Positions 47,812 to 61,374 of a DNA stretch of 64,000 nt are shown here, in pieces. A program made the translations under genes and the position numbers. Source of the DNA: Holothuria scabra. Taxonomy: Eukaryota > Echinodermata > Holothuroidea > Aspidochirotida > Holothuriidae. Positions within the stretch are counted from its first letter, which is position 1. Every line of letters starts with the position of its first letter. Below the pieces are notes generated by a model. It made no database searches and had not been told where the DNA came from. It was given only the letters and a program-made list of their open reading frames with translations. Location: assembly GCA_037179385.1 (NCBI GenBank), contig CM074196.1, forward strand, positions 33,380,486 through 33,444,485, written 5' to 3'.

Positions 47812-48731
47812 AGTAAGTTTTCAGATGAAACTAAGCTTAGGAAAATTAGCAATTTGGAAGATGCCTTTCTGCTGCAGAAAGATCTGGATAGGTTATTTTC
47901 TTGGTCTTAGACTTGGCAAATGTCTTTTAATGCAGAAGTGTAAGGTCCTTCATTTTGGCCTAATAAGATTTAACTTTGATTATAAGATGAATGGTAGTGT
48001 TTTAAATTAGCCTAGGTCACCTTCGAGAAAGATCTGGGTGTTGTAATTACTAGTGATTTAAACTCATCGAGGCAGTGTGCAGCCACTGCTGTAAAGGCTG
48101 ATGGAGTGCTGGATTGATCAAGAGGAATTTAATCAGTTTTAGTAAGGATACTGTATTGTACTAAATTTGTATTTAAGCAGTTGGTAAGACCCCATCTTGA
48201 CTATGCAGCTCAGGCTTGGGGCCCCTTCTATGAAAAGGACAAGTTCCTTTTAGAGCAAGTTTAGAGGAGAGCCACTCGCCTTATACCTCAGGGGTAAAAT
48301 TTACTTTATCATGCTAGGCTTAAACATCTTGGGCTTACCACATTGGAGTTGAGGATTAGGGGGGACATGCTCCAGGTATACAAGTTTCTTGCTGAAAGGA
48401 ATCCCCTTCTGTCTTGTTGTTATTTAAAGTTTTGTGGGCATTGTAAAAAGCCAGAAAATCCTTTTGCAAGGCCTGACATTAGGAAGTTAAGTTTCTCCCA
48501 TAGATTTGTCAACGACTGGAATTGTCTGACCGAATGGGTACAGGTAACTCCTTGTCAGTACACTGCTTTAAGGTCAACATTGACAAGTTCTTCCATGGCT
48601 GTGGTAGAATCTGATTGTTTGGGGCTGTTTGTTTTGGTTTGGTGGTTTGACTTTTAATTTTGGTTCGGACTTCAGGGCATCCTATGGGGCCTTGGCCCTC
48701 CTTTGCCCTTCAACCTGTTATGTTATATGTT
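47812..48731 (+). mobile_element. CR1/Jockey-type LINE, degraded 5'-truncated copy
   Basis: Collinear with 51787-52716 but with in-frame stops (for example TCTTAGACTTGGC where the other copy reads a Gln) and frameshifts. It starts within the reverse transcriptase near the FADDT motif (here FSDET) and ends at the same CAACCTGTTATGTTAT tail. It is inserted in a repeat with GACTAGGA(A/C)T words on both sides. Confidence 0.8.
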
Positions 48732-49231
48732 TCTTTCTAAAAAAAAATTGCAGAAATAATGATGTCACCAACTTTGTCAGCATTCATCGTTTGACTTTGA
48801 CTAGGCATCCAGCTGAGAATGGATTCCCTGTCACACACGTTTCTTGAAAGCAAATAGGAGACAATGTGCACTGTCTAATAAGAAGGTTCCTAACTGGCTA
48901 ATAATAACCCTAATCTAATCCCTAACCTGAAAAAAGAATACAATCGATACAATACAATGGCAACAGCCAATCAAGAAACACATTTTTAAACAGTGTGATC
49001 TACCTGTAAAATAGCCTTACTGGAAGTCATCCACTAGGAATCTGTATCCAGGATTCCAAGCGCTTTACACTGAAGTAGGGCATTCTACACAGTAGTTAAA
49101 GAGTGGTTTTTCTCCCCAATAATTTGGGAAGGAAACTAACACTTTAGGGGAGGAAACCAAAGTTACATAGGGAGAGAAACTAACGGGTGTCAAGACTAAC
49201 AGTTACCACGTCACGCTATCGCAGAATTTTA

Positions 49232-49463
49232 TTAGGTGCATTCGATCAAGCAGTTCGAGCCAGCTCAACTGGCTCAACAAGTTTCTTGACTGGACGAAAT
49301 ATGATGTAAACTACGTCAACGGCTCAACTAGACCACCTCGGAGGGCTGGTCGTTTTGGCCGGCTCAAGTTGTGACATTTTAATGACGTTAAATCACTTTT
49401 CAGAAAGATTTTTCGCTGGTTGTGCTTGTTGAGCCGGCTCGAGTCGCTAAATCGAACGCACCT
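49232..49463. mobile_element. About 230-bp MITE with AGGTGCATTCGA ends
   Basis: AGGTGCATTCGATCAAGCAG at the left and GAACGCACCT at the right are ends of inverted repeats about 35 bases long containing GAGCC(A/G)GCTC words. ATT is on both flanks. Internal GGCTCAA words recur. Confidence 0.65.
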
Positions 49464-51425
49464 ATTGTTTTTCAATGGTCGTTTCATTTACTGTACATAA
49501 TTAAATGCCAATCGAAACGTCAACACAAAAATTTCGCTAAACTACTATGAATACAAAATTTGCATTAAGGCAACGATACCATCTGATGTTCAATATCAAT
49601 TTATGGAAACTCTATCTCCTTGCCTCCCTTTCTTGAAATTATGAAAACGTCTCAATAAGTTGCAAAGAAATGATGGGCGTATTTCCCATCCATTCAAACT
49701 AAGCCTGACCTTTGCAAATACGAACCAGCTTCTTCAAAGTTTCCTCTCCGTTCTCCAACACCGAAGGATGCTGCGCGACGTGACAAGTGCTAGCTGTACA
49801 GTACATATGCGGACTTGCATAGGGAAGTCAAGTAATGTGCAGTGTATTGCAATTTGAACTAGGAGGCGCGGCTAAGATGAGTTCAGACATACAACCACTG
49901 TAATATATGAGATCTCGCTCTTCATAGGCTGGCATGGTACTGGCTACTGTGGTCAGTTTTGTTTGGAAGATTCCGTTGCAAGATTTTCCAAACAAATTAA
50001 GATTCTTAGAGATTGGTGTATTTCTCTGGTGGAAATGACAACGGGGTGAATGACTATTCGACGTGACAATGAAAATGTGGCAAGGAGGTCCTTTGAGGAA
50101 GTGACTGACGTCACACCTCAACGTCTCATCTCCACTGTTTACATGTAAGCACGAGACTATTTAAAGAGTTCATTCAACCAAAGCAGGATTTTCCGCGCAC
50201 TGCAAGGTTACATCACTTTCATGTTAAATCTCTACATTATCTCACTTCATTGTTATTTTCGCTCGCAAAGCACCGGCTTTGCAATGACAATGGCAACTCT
50301 TTTCTTGGAGCTAAAGCTGCCAGGACCGTCTTCTACAACTGGGTAGAAGCAGTAATTAGCCGTAGTATTAGCAGTAATTGCGCATGACCAAACAGTGTTG
50401 GAGGTCTCGGAGTCAGGCAGGCAAGGGAATCGATAAAAGGATCATGTGTGTATTGCATTTTGTGTGAGGGTGACTTTGCTTGTGTGATATCTCAAGATAG
50501 TGAATAACCGACACTTCGTATCTGTTATACTAGACTTGGCATATGTTGGGAAGAAGAACATTATCATTTTTGGTAGAGGTTAGTTAAAGGTTTTCAGGTC
50601 ACCAGGGATCAAAACCAGAAACCTTATACATACGACATCTCAATGTAGGAATGAACGATACTTTTCATACATTTGGCAAAAAGATTTTCATGTAAAGTGG
50701 AAGATCCCTGTTGTTTTTTTTATTGGTCAAAGGTCATTGGAGGCCACAATAAGTAAAGCTGTGAAAACATCGTTAAACACAATGGGAGGGAGAACGTACT
50801 TTATTTTGGTGGAGATCAGAGTACATGTCAGGTCCGACTTACCAGTACTGATATCAGCAAGGTACCGTAGGGCCTATCAACAAGAAACCTGCAAGTGGGA
50901 TAGTTGGAAGAATATTATAGTATCCAGATGTCGGAAGAGGAACCAAATTGTTACTCTACAAGAAAAGCAATTTGAAACAAAGAGATATGGAGGCAAACAA
51001 TTTAGCATACTATGAAGGACTATAAAAAAAAGAAGATCTATTATCAAACATTTTGACCCACCTAGGAAAATAATCTCACTACCACAAAGTCGCATGTCAT
51101 TCAGTGTCGGGTGATACGGAAAAAATCTTCCGTCAACAGTGTTTGTGTTGTAGGCTGACCCAACTTCAATCTGAAATGCGGCGTACTATAATAAAATTTG
51201 CCCATCAAACTAAGGGGCGGGGCTTCTGGCATGGGTGAAAGTACTCTAATAGCGAAAATGGCAGACATGTCGCGTTTCTATTCTTCTGTAGCTTCATTTC
51301 TTTAAGTAGATGATTATAAGTCACATTATAATTGTGGTTAAAAGGCATCAATCAGCAACAAAAGCAATTAATACAAGTCGTACAAAAAACACTAAATGTC
51401 AGTAATTTTAGAAGAGACGAAACAT
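49464..51425. other. No gene seen
   Basis: Ordinary AT-rich sequence. Open frames up to 97 codons lack motifs. Nothing mobile was recognised apart from the LINE that begins at about 51427. Confidence 0.3.
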
Positions 51426-51426
51426 T

Positions 51427-52602
51427 GATAATCAATGTAGCTTATCAAAATCTTGTGTTACTAACTTACTGAGCTTTCTTGAAGATGTCTCTTCATCTCT
51501 TGATTCTGGGTATGGCGTTGATGTCATTTACCTTGACTTTTCAAAGGCTTTTGATAAAGTTCCATTAGGTAGGCTAATGGTTAAACTGCATAGGTTAGGG
51601 GTTCAGGGCAATTGTGCTGATTGGATAAATTCGTGGCTTCATGGTAGATCTCAGAGAGTTGCTGTCAATGGTAACTTCTCCTCTTGGAAAGAAGTCACAA
51701 GTGGAGTACCACAGGGTTCTGTCCTTGGCCCACTTCTTTTCTTAATTTTCATCAATGATATTGATAGTTCTCTTACATCTCGTGTAAGTAAGTTTGCAGA
51801 TGATACTAAGCTTTATAGGAAAATTAGCATTTTGGATGATGCCTTACTGCTGCAGAAAGATTTGGATAGGTTATTTTCTTGGTCTCAGACTTGGCAAATG
51901 TCTTTTAATGCAGATAAGTGTAGGGTCCTTCATTTTGGTCCCAAAAGTTTTAGCTATGATTATAACATGAATGGTTGTGTTTTAAGTAATGTCACCTCTG
52001 AGAAAGATCTGGGTGTTGTAATTACTGGGGACTTAAAGACATCAAAGCAGTGTGCAGCCACTGCTGTTAAGGCTAATAGAGTGCTTGGATTGATCAAGAG
52101 GAATTTCATCAATTTTAGTAAGGATATTGTACTTAATTTGTATAAGCAGTTGGTAAGACCCCATCTTGACTATGCAGTTCAGGCTTGGAGTCCCTTCTAT
52201 GAAAAGGACAAGTTTGTTTTAGAGCAGGTTCAGAGGAGAGCCACTCGCCTCATTCCTGAGGTGAGAAATTTGCCCTATCATGCTAGGCTTAAACATCTTG
52301 GGCTTATCACATTGGAGCTGAGAAGGATTAGGGGAGACGTGCTCCAGGTTTTCAAGTTCCTTTGTGAAAGAAATCCCCTTCTGACTTGTAGTTATTTAAG
52401 GGTTCAAGGTAATTCTCGGGTGCGTGGACATTGTAAAAAGCTTGAAAAGCCTTTTGCAAGGCTTGACATTAGGAAGTTTAGTTTCTCCCATAGAGTGGTC
52501 AACGAGTGGAATTGTCTACCAGATTGGGTAGTTAACTCCCCCTCAGTTCACTGCTTTAAGGTTAACATTGACAGGTTTTTCCATGGCTGTGGTAGAATCT
52601 GA
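51427..52602 (+). pseudogene. LINE reverse transcriptase, C-terminal two thirds
   Basis: The frame extends upstream of the ATG at 51577: SCVTNLLSFLED, DVIYLDFSKAFDKVP. It then gives GVPQGSVLGPLLFLIFINDI, the catalytic SKFADDTKLY box, LHFGP and LRPHLDY-like (LVRPHLDYAVQAW). The C-terminal domain has RRATRLIPEV, KHLGLITLELRR and SFSHRVVNEWNCLPD. It ends at TGA 52600-52602. No stop interrupts 390 codons, so insertion is recent compared with the copy at 47812. The natural start lies in the missing 5' part; the ATG at 51577 is internal. Confidence 0.88.
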
Positions 52603-52716
52603 TTGTTTGGGGCTGTAGTCAAGCTTTGGTGGTTTGACTTTTGATTAGGGCTTGGTCTTCAGGGCATCTTATGGGGCCCTGGCCCTCCTTTGCCCTTCAA
52701 CCTGTTATGTTATGTT
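51427..52716 (+). mobile_element. CR1/Jockey-type LINE, 5'-truncated, RT frame intact
   Basis: A non-LTR retrotransposon fragment that starts inside reverse transcriptase and runs to the 3' end. The 3' tail after the stop (GGGGCCCTGGCCCTCCTTTG) ends in TGTTATGTTATGTT, the short tandem tail of CR1-like elements. ORF1 and the endonuclease are missing, so it cannot move on its own. Confidence 0.85.
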
Positions 52717-53010
52717 AAAATATGCTAAGACCAAAAATAGGCTAATGCTAAACAATACTGAAACCAAGCTACAAATCATGCAAGCCATGGCCGCCATCGA
52801 TTTAAAAAATTTTCACGTTTAAACCTGAAAGATTCATCGTAATACAAAGCAGAAAGCAAGTTCTTAGCGTAATTCTTAAAATGAAGGAAATTTCAGTTAA
52901 GTAAAGTATTTGTTGTTTAGTTCATACGTTGGATCACCAATCAAAGTATCGTTGGTTCTTTCTGTATATTACAAACAAAATTCCTAAACTGCTCACACAT
53001 TGGTTGCGCT

Positions 53011-55449
53011 TAGGGGTGACGCCAGCGGGAGGGGGACGGGGGTCATGGCCGCCCGTCGGGGAACGCTGCTCCCCCCTCCCGTCGGGGAAGGTTGGCGATT
53101 TCGTCGGGGAGGCCTAAAAATAAAAAAAATTAATAAAAAAAACCTACAAGGTCTGAAGTTACTCTGTGAGTGATTTTGAACATACTTTTGTTTTGTAATG
53201 CGTATAGTGGAATTGATTTTTAACCACTTCTTGTCTTCTTAGCTCTGTTATACCTTATTCCATACACCTTGTCCTATCTCATCCATGTACCTTGTTCTAT
53301 CTCATCCTCCGTCGGGGAGGAGAGCATTTTTTCGGGGAGGTGTAAAACTGTGAAAAACGTAAAGGACTGAAGTTACAAGATGGATGATTATAAACTGATT
53401 TTTCTTTATCACCTTTTCTGGCATTCTTTTTAAAGTTATTTTAATGAATATCTGAATCTGTTTTAATAACTTCTTACTAGGTCTACTATCCCCCATCCCA
53501 TCTTAAATCCGTGCCCGAAAGGTCATGCCCCTGTCTGGGAAGACTCCCCCCCCCCCCCTGTTGCTGATAAAATAAAAATTCGTCTGGGAGCCTTCATCTA
53601 CCGGCCCATAAAAGATGTGGGTCTGATAACTTCAGTCACCCGGACGATCTTCTTGATTTGGTTTACCTGAACATCATATTCTTCTAGGAAACTCACAATT
53701 CCGAATTTTCCGTACAAACCGTGCGAGTAGTTGTGTTAACGTACATGCAGTGGCCGATGGTCTGCCATCTGGCCTGCCATGACAGCCGAATTCAAGCAAC
53801 GGTGATGAAAATCGGCCAGACCGTTTTGAGCTACACATAATGACAAACAGTAGCGTAAGAATGTCTCCCCATAGGTATGACTGAAAAATTCATTCGAAGC
53901 CACCTTGTAACGTGTCATATTTTCAAATACGTTGGAAGTAAAACCATTTATAGTCTGGAGTTCGGGCAGTCACGTAAAAAATTTCATCTATTAAGTGGAT
54001 TTTGCACAACGAAGATTCCTAGTAGAGTCAAAAACAGTAGTTTTCAATTCCGTTGCACAGTTTTCCACCAAAAAGGGGCAAGGCCATTACATCTAATCGT
54101 CGGTAGCAGTACCTTTTGTCTGATAATTTTCTGAACACTTTTAGCAAGTTGGATTTTTTTCTATTGAAGTTAAACGTTCATTTCAAAGGAAAGCTCAAAA
54201 TAACGATGGCTTCATTTCTAGTTACAAGTCTGGGAAATGCCATTTCCGGCTGTCTGAGGGATTAGATGTTTTTTTAACAATTTTCTGTACGTTCCGCGCC
54301 AATTAATGGTGGCGCTCCGCTTAGTATTTTGGCCGAACAGATTACTTAACAGAGCAATCCATGTTTGCATATTATTCTTCGTTTTGGGGCAGTATTACCG
54401 TATAAGTGAAAATTTTATTGCGAAAGAAAGCTCAAATTACTTACTACTTTGTTTCTTGTTACCAGCCCGGGAAATGCCTTTTCTTGCTGTCTGGGGGTTC
54501 TCAATTTTTCAAAATATCTGTTTGCTCTTTCGGGCAGGATTACATTTTTCGGGAAAAAATTCTGCCCCTCCCAAAGTAAAACGCTCAGCTTGTTGGCCTA
54601 TTTAAATATTTAAAATATAACACTTCAAATGGAAAGCTAAACTTTCTCCGCGGGAAATTTTCAAACATGGTCCGAGGGTCTAAATCTGCCTGATGATATT
54701 CAGTAACTCCAACAGAACTACACATCACCCTACTTGATTTTTCTTATATGCAGGTCAGATTCTTCCATTAAAAACCCCCAAATCTGTTATAAAGTTACGA
54801 TTTTCCCCAATATAAGCTTCAGATTGTTAAAAGTGTCAAAATTTTCCAATTTCGATGGATACTCGGTAAAACAAGTAACCAAAGCCAACGCTTTAATTTA
54901 AATTACCCCAACATTCTACCTAATTTTGCTCTTGAAAGACATATCACTTAATAAAGAACCCAAATGTTTCATTTTAACATTGCCAAAAAACAAATTTACT
55001 TATATTACATCCAAAAATTTCTGCAATAAAATGATCTCTTAAGTTTCAAATCTTCGTTAAGGAGAAAAAAACTTGTCGGGCAAACTTTTAGCTTCGTCTT
55101 GAAACCTTAGTACGTTAACCTAGAACGGTTACATGCATAAACCCAACAGAATTTCAGCGGTCGCGTACAAAACAAATTGATTTGCTCATATGAAGGATAG
55201 ATTCTTCAATGAGCACCCCAAATTTTAAATAGTCCTTACAAAAGTCATAATGGTTTAGAAAATTGTAAATTTTTTCTTCAAAATAAACTCAAGATTTTTT
55301 TAATCTGTTAAAAAGAAAGTAAAAACTTTCGGTGCGCTACGCGCGCTTCAAATTCTGCCAAATCACGTCCTACCGGGACTAACTCATCGCCTTTGTTGGG
55401 GCCTTGAAGTGCTGGCCCCCCTGTTGGGCAAATCCTAGCGCCACCCGTG
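53011..55449. mobile_element. 2.44-kb non-autonomous hAT element, perfect 8-bp target duplication
   Basis: GTTGCGCT lies at 53003-53010 and 55450-55457. The ends TAGGGGTGACGCCAGC and CTAGCGCCACCCGTG are inverted (consensus YANGGGTGRCGCYAG). Internal blocks recur reversed at 5560-6738, and the word CCAATTAATGGTGGCGCTCC is shared with the next hAT element. No transposase frame is present; all open frames are short and motif-less. Confidence 0.85.
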
Positions 55450-55659
55450 GTTGCGCTTTTGTGCAAAAAAAAAAAAAAAACCAAAAACCGAATATGACTG
55501 ATCTTCTGAACTAAAAGTTCACAAATGATGATCAAAAATATTACTTTTTTAATTAGCTTATGTAGAAGAAAAAATTTATCTTCAAAATATGCAGAGAATT
55601 TTTCTCCTTGGGCAAGTAAAATGGTATTTTGTGTTTCACGTGTGGACGGGACACTTAAG

Positions 55660-57615
55660 CAGTGGCGTAGCTACTGGGGGGGGGGAGGGGGGCAAGTTGC
55701 TCCCATGGAAAAATTTTTGGGGAAATTTGATGAAAATGGGGAAATTTGATGAAACTTCTTATTATTACAAAAATTTCACAAATATTTCTCAAAATTTTTG
55801 TTAGAATTAGAAATTGTGAGACATTTCTCATACATAATTCGTATTTTCATGCAACAAATTAACTCAGATTTCGTCAGTGTCGCAAGAACCGGCCCAATTC
55901 GCGTTCCACAGAAATGTCCTCGCCGCGTAGCAGATTGAATGTTCATTTCAGTGCACAGGAAGCTGTTATTCAGGTGATACTTTGGGAATTCAGTAAAAGG
56001 ATGTGAAAACTGACAAGTCACTACCGTAGACCCCCGAGGTTGTTATGTTCTTCTACAAGCTGGCAGTAGTTGTACGATTTTACTCTGTGTACATAACGAT
56101 GGATGGGGCTGAAACAGTCCATGGCCAACGATTAACTTAAAGTTAATCTAGAAATTAGAATTAACGGGAACCGTTGGCACACTTAGATTTTGTTACTTAG
56201 CCTAATCCTTGGAGGCTTACAGGCTAGTTCGGGAAAATAGCTTTCTGCTCACTTTGAGTGTAACAATAAATGGACAACGAGTACCTTGTAGCCTTCTACA
56301 CTTAACAGACTGCTTTTCTTACAGGATGTCCTGTGTGATCGAGCCACTATTAGGTCTGCTTAGTGGCGTGCGAAGGGGAGACCATTGGGCCATGCCCCCC
56401 TCACAGATGCCATTTTTCTTTGTTCTTAAAAATACGTAGTCTAACTTTATCAACACAGATTTTATTTCAAAAGATAGCATATGTGGCACCAGATTGCTTA
56501 TAAGGACATCCAATTTTTCAAAAATTTTCAAAGGGGAAGGATTGTCCCTGCAAGGTCTTTCAGTGATGCCAATTTTTTTCTTTTTAATTCCTACAAATAG
56601 ACCTAGGCAAATTCTGTTAAATTCCAATTTTTACTTAGAAAAGGTAGACTCTGATTCCCACTGGTGGCATCCGTCAAAAGACTACATGTTTAGATTTTCT
56701 TTACAGGTATAAATACGCTATTTTGACCATCTGAGAGGTCTGATTTTTCGAAATTTTCTTTACGCTCCGCGCCAACCAATGGTGGCGCTTCGCTCGGTCT
56801 TTTGGGCAAAATAACATATTTGGGGTAAAATTAGCTCTTAACTCTCTGATCACTTTGCAGTTTTCGAACATATTTTGAAGTGATCATTTTATTGCAAACG
56901 ACAAAAGAAGAAAGCGACTGGCTAGATTCTTCGTATAAGCCTGGAAAATGCTAGTTCCGGCCATCTAAGGGGTCTAATTTTTCCAAACTTTCTCTACGCT
57001 CCACGCCAACCAATGGTGGCGCTCCGCTTAGATAATGTTTATGACAAAATAACATTTTGTGGCCAAGAAAAACCACAAATACCGATCAATGCTCTTTTAT
57101 TTTGGCTCCTAAAAGTGTGCAAATTTAATGACAAGTTTTTCTTCGTAAGGTAGCATAAATGGCATAAAAAGAAACGCATGCCAAGACACATAAGTTTCAG
57201 TTTTATCCTCATGAACCACCACGATTCAACTTTTAACACTGTTCCTGTCAAAGTCGAAAAACTTGCACCATTTTGCAAGTAGGCTCCTGGAAAACGCCAA
57301 AATATTCCCGGACACCCCTCCCCTTGACCATACTGCATGCCCTTCCCCCTTCATAGAAATCCTGCGTACGCCACTGCGTTAGTACATACAAATAAACCAG
57401 ATATTGTTTACCAAAATAATTTTATTTCCGACTGCTCTATGTTAAACTTTAAGATTAAAATGCAGGTATTATTACAAAATAACATGGTAATGTGGTTATA
57501 CTTGAAAGTTTGCATGTTTTATATGAAATACATACACACTGACCGGGAAAAGTTTTGGGGAAATTTCATACCTTTGCCCCCCCCCCCCCTGGAAAAAATC
57601 CTAGCTACGCCACTG
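55660..57615. mobile_element. 1.96-kb non-autonomous hAT element, perfect 8-bp target duplication
   Basis: CACTTAAG lies at 55652-55659 and 57616-57623. The ends CAGTGGCGTAGCTA and TAGCTACGCCACTG are exact inverted repeats, followed inward by G and C runs. Inside, two copies of ACGCTCC(G/A)CGCCAACCAATG (about 56760 and 56996) form a direct repeat of roughly 240 bases. No transposase. Confidence 0.88.
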
Positions 57616-57623
57616 CACTTAAG

Positions 57624-58600
57624 CCAATTTTTAAATTTTATGCTATATGTCATGCAGCTTATGGGATACGTGTCCGACTTAGCTTATATTTGGTTCATTA
57701 CCATATTAAGTACATTTAAATCAGTTGCAAAAATTATGTGCATTTGTTTATTGCGAATTTTATGGTCTTTCGTATAACGGAACACCATTTTAGTGTCCCG
57801 GGTAAAATATTTACAAGGCAAACTCGAAACTTTCCAAAAATTATTTATGTTTAAGTCATTAATTTTTTCCAAATCCAGACACAAAATAGGCAGTGACAAG
57901 GTAAAATGTAGCTACACAGAATTGTTTGCCACACATTTACCAGTTTTCCATAAGCACGCAACATAATTCAGGTGTAAACGATAAAGTGGGACACCATGGT
58001 TTAGTTTTTGTTTTCACTTGAAACTCATGGACTCTTCTGTAATGTACTTGTTCAGCTAAGCGTTTGAACAGCCAAACTTTTTACGAGAAAATGACATAAA
58101 GTACCTATATTCTAATATTCAGATCATTAATCAAGCAGTATATTAAAGTTTTCCATGAACTTCAAAACATAAAACACAATGCCAATTGTTTATTTTTTTC
58201 AGGTCAAAGCTTTGGCAGTTTGGTGTCCGGTTACCTCGTAAAATATAGCAGTCTGTCAGTATATGGTGACATAAAATCCAAGTGCAAAATGTCAAAATGT
58301 TTTGTTGTATAGTGTTTGAAAGGTACAAACAGATGAATATATCTTATATTATTATTGGAAGATTAAATATAACTCTTCATACAAAATCTGTTGTAAGAGA
58401 ATATCACAATGTAAATGGGACACCAAAAGCCATTGGGGCCCTTATTTATGGAATGGCCCATATGCATTTAATTAGACATAAGGTCTGCCATTATCATTTG
58501 ATCGTAACGTCTGATTTTCAGAGTGCAGTATGTGCATATCTGATTCGGAAAACTCCGTAGCGTATATCAATGCTTTGAACAAATATCATCATTACTGCCG
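57624..58600. other. No gene seen
   Basis: AT-rich sequence with several open frames under 100 codons, none with recognisable motifs. Confidence 0.3.
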
Positions 58601-58616
58601 TCTACAACAGTCGTAT

Positions 58617-58705
58617 TTGTCATCGCGATCATCATCGTCATCGTGATCGTCATCGTCATCGCCATCATCATTGTCATCGTGATCGTCATCTTCATCGTTT
58701 CCATT
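58617..58705. repeat. CATCGT-type simple repeat
   Basis: An imperfect array of CATCGT, GATCGT and CATCAT units. Confidence 0.85.
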
Positions 58706-58844
58706 ATAGTCGTTGACACTCCTGCAAGCGTTCAGGTTCTGCAAATTAACTAAACTTCTGAAGTCTTGTTAGTAGGAGAAATTGAATTTCTACTATAAAA
58801 GTCTATGTCCGTGATTTTTAATTCAAAATCCTCCGTTACCTTAA

Positions 58845-59414
58845 AGGTAGTGTGAAATGTCAGCAAAAAGCCCTGAATTTACTTTGTAGTTAAGGAGCAA
58901 GATCTCCTGAGGAAGAATCTGTTGGAATTATGTCAATATCTTTTACCGTTCTCAAGATATACCTCTTTAAAGTTTGCATGTTTCTGAAGCAACTTATTGG
59001 TTATGCAAAAATAGTGATGCTGAGTGTTGCGCAGTGTTGACATTTCTTTTGTTAACCCATACATTAATTATCTCTTAATTACTCATCAAATGGTTTATGG
59101 TTTGGTGATTGATACTGATGATTCTCAAGGACACAATTTCAACTTTCAAAATAAACCCTTCAAGAAACACTAATGTTACAACCGCCCTTGAAATGAAGAT
59201 TGCAAAAACAAAGGACAACGTTAGCCATATATGGTATGTCCCTCCCATGACATCACAAGGTTTACATATTTATGCATGATTCAGTGCAAATCAGAAATAA
59301 ACCTGTAAAATGGCTATTTTAACCAATTTTAAGGGGAACAGCAGCAATTTTCTTGGCTTTTAATGATTTTTTACATCAAATACCAGACTTTGTCATTTTG
59401 ATGTCACACTACCT
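58845..59414. mobile_element. 570-bp MITE with perfect TTAA target duplication (family 1)
   Basis: TTAA lies at 58841-58844 and 59415-59418. The ends AGGTAGTGTGA and TCACACTACCT are perfect inverted repeats. It is collinear over its length with 14988-15559. TTAA and short ends fit piggyBac-type mobilisation. Confidence 0.85.
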
Positions 59415-59418
59415 TTAA

Positions 59419-61374
59419 AGATATTTTGTGAGCATTTTGAAGTGAATAAGGCGATACTTGCAATATTTGGAAGCAAAACTCCTTTCTTTTATTCAGCTTT
59501 AATAATAAACTAAGGATGTGACCCTTCTAATGAATATGTCTATATTTATATGTTATAATGGTATAAAATCAGCATTTTGTCTTTGATGGATATTTATTTG
59601 ATGGTATTTGTAAACGTGTTTTTGTACGTACATATAAATTAACGATTGAAATAAAGTGTTCCCTTCAGGGAAAAAGTTTAGCTAACCACCTACATTACTG
59701 AGCAGACTGGCCATTATCGAGATAAAATAACTACTACATGACCCTGTGTATACGTTATCTCGAATCGGTTATTTGGTAAGTTGGCACCTTTTCTATAAAA
59801 AGTGACTTGCATGGATTTATATTGACGGCCACTGTTGTGTTTTCCTTATTTTTCACCGTCCTATTTTGACCATGAATGGTTGATTCAGTTGGGAAGCAGA
59901 CCTCACATTTGTGACCGTTATTGCGCAATCCTTAGACCCTCAGTACTCGCGGTGAAATGCATTCTGGGAGACCTACTTGAGCTATCCTACTAAGGGCAAA
60001 AAAGGACACCCATTAAAAATGTCAATTTATCTTATTCAAGCACGTACGTAATTGAGTATTTTTTGGCAATTGAAGAAAAATAAAAAGTTAAATACTCGAA
60101 AGAAACTCGTTTTTGTAGATAGCGTTTGTCAGGGAGAGAACTTTGGCTAGAGTCTTCTTCATAAGCTTTCTAAGTAAACCGAAGGAGCGAGAGCTTACTT
60201 GCGAAGTTTAATTAAAAGGGCACATTTTCCGTCTATATAGATGGTGAAATTTCATTTGAAAGGAGGAGAACAAGTAGTATTTCTAAAATATAGTGGTCCC
60301 TTCCTTGTTATTCTTTTATCTTCACTAAAAATGCTGTAAAGAACTCTGGTCTTTGATCTGCTTCATCAATTCATTATATGTAGGCCTACTACTTTCGCAT
60401 CACTTACGTATGTGCACTGGCCCGCAGCATGGCATTGCGTTGGATCTTGTATTACAGTGCTCCAATATACTAGTTACCATCATGCATTGCGTTTCAAGAT
60501 GGCTAAACTACTGACATGTGTACTGCCAAGAGATTTGTAGCATCAACAAAACGGGATTGACCGTCTTCAGGAAAACTGGGATAATTTATCAATTAAACTA
60601 TGTGGAAAAGTTTATTTCGAGATCAAATTTGAACATTTGGTAATTTTTGGGCAGCTTCGGGATCATTTCGAGACAAATTTGTGACCATTCGCCAACCGTC
60701 ATTAAAGCGTGACCTAAAATGTCCCGGTGATTCCTGCGCCTTTTAGCCGACAATTTCACCTGAAACTGATGGTAATGATAACTTGCGAAGTTATTCTGGA
60801 AAGTTTCATAGTTTACTTGTACGTCATTGAAAGTACACAGAATAAAACATCCATTTTTTCCAAGTGTAGCCTACATTTCCATGAGCGACTAGAAAAATTC
60901 AAAATTGTGTGACGTCATCAGAGTTTAATATATTTTGGTGACCCCGAGGTCAGCTTCCCAACTAGATTGGGATGCCGACGTTCAAACTCCGAGAAATCAC
61001 GGGATAACAACCGTTTTACCTTATTGGAAAATATCGTCCCATATCTATGTTTGTATCCCATACCTTTACAGGTTATCCACTTTTTAAAATCTTGAAAGTG
61101 TGACATGTTTTCTTTCTGCTGATTTCCTTTTTAATTTTCTGCCCAAAAATTCGTCATTTCGAGGGAAACGTTTAGGGAGGAAAGTCCTTAGCGTAATTGT
61201 TAATTTTATTTTGTTAACCAACCCAAACTCGCTAAATACTCCTATTTACAATCTCAAGTAGATTTTCGTAACGTTTGTGAAAAACGAAGAAAACTTAACT
61301 ACTAATTTTTCAGTTGCGTTAACAGAAATAAGTAATATACCTCTCCTGAGAATTGTTCATCCAGAGATATCCTT
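59419..61374. other. No gene seen
   Basis: AT-rich intergenic sequence. Open frames of about 60 codons only; no repeat family recognised. Confidence 0.3.

Noticed and set aside
57337..57777. 146-codon plus-strand open frame
   Set aside because: It spans the right end of a hAT element and its target site, so it cannot be an ancestral gene.
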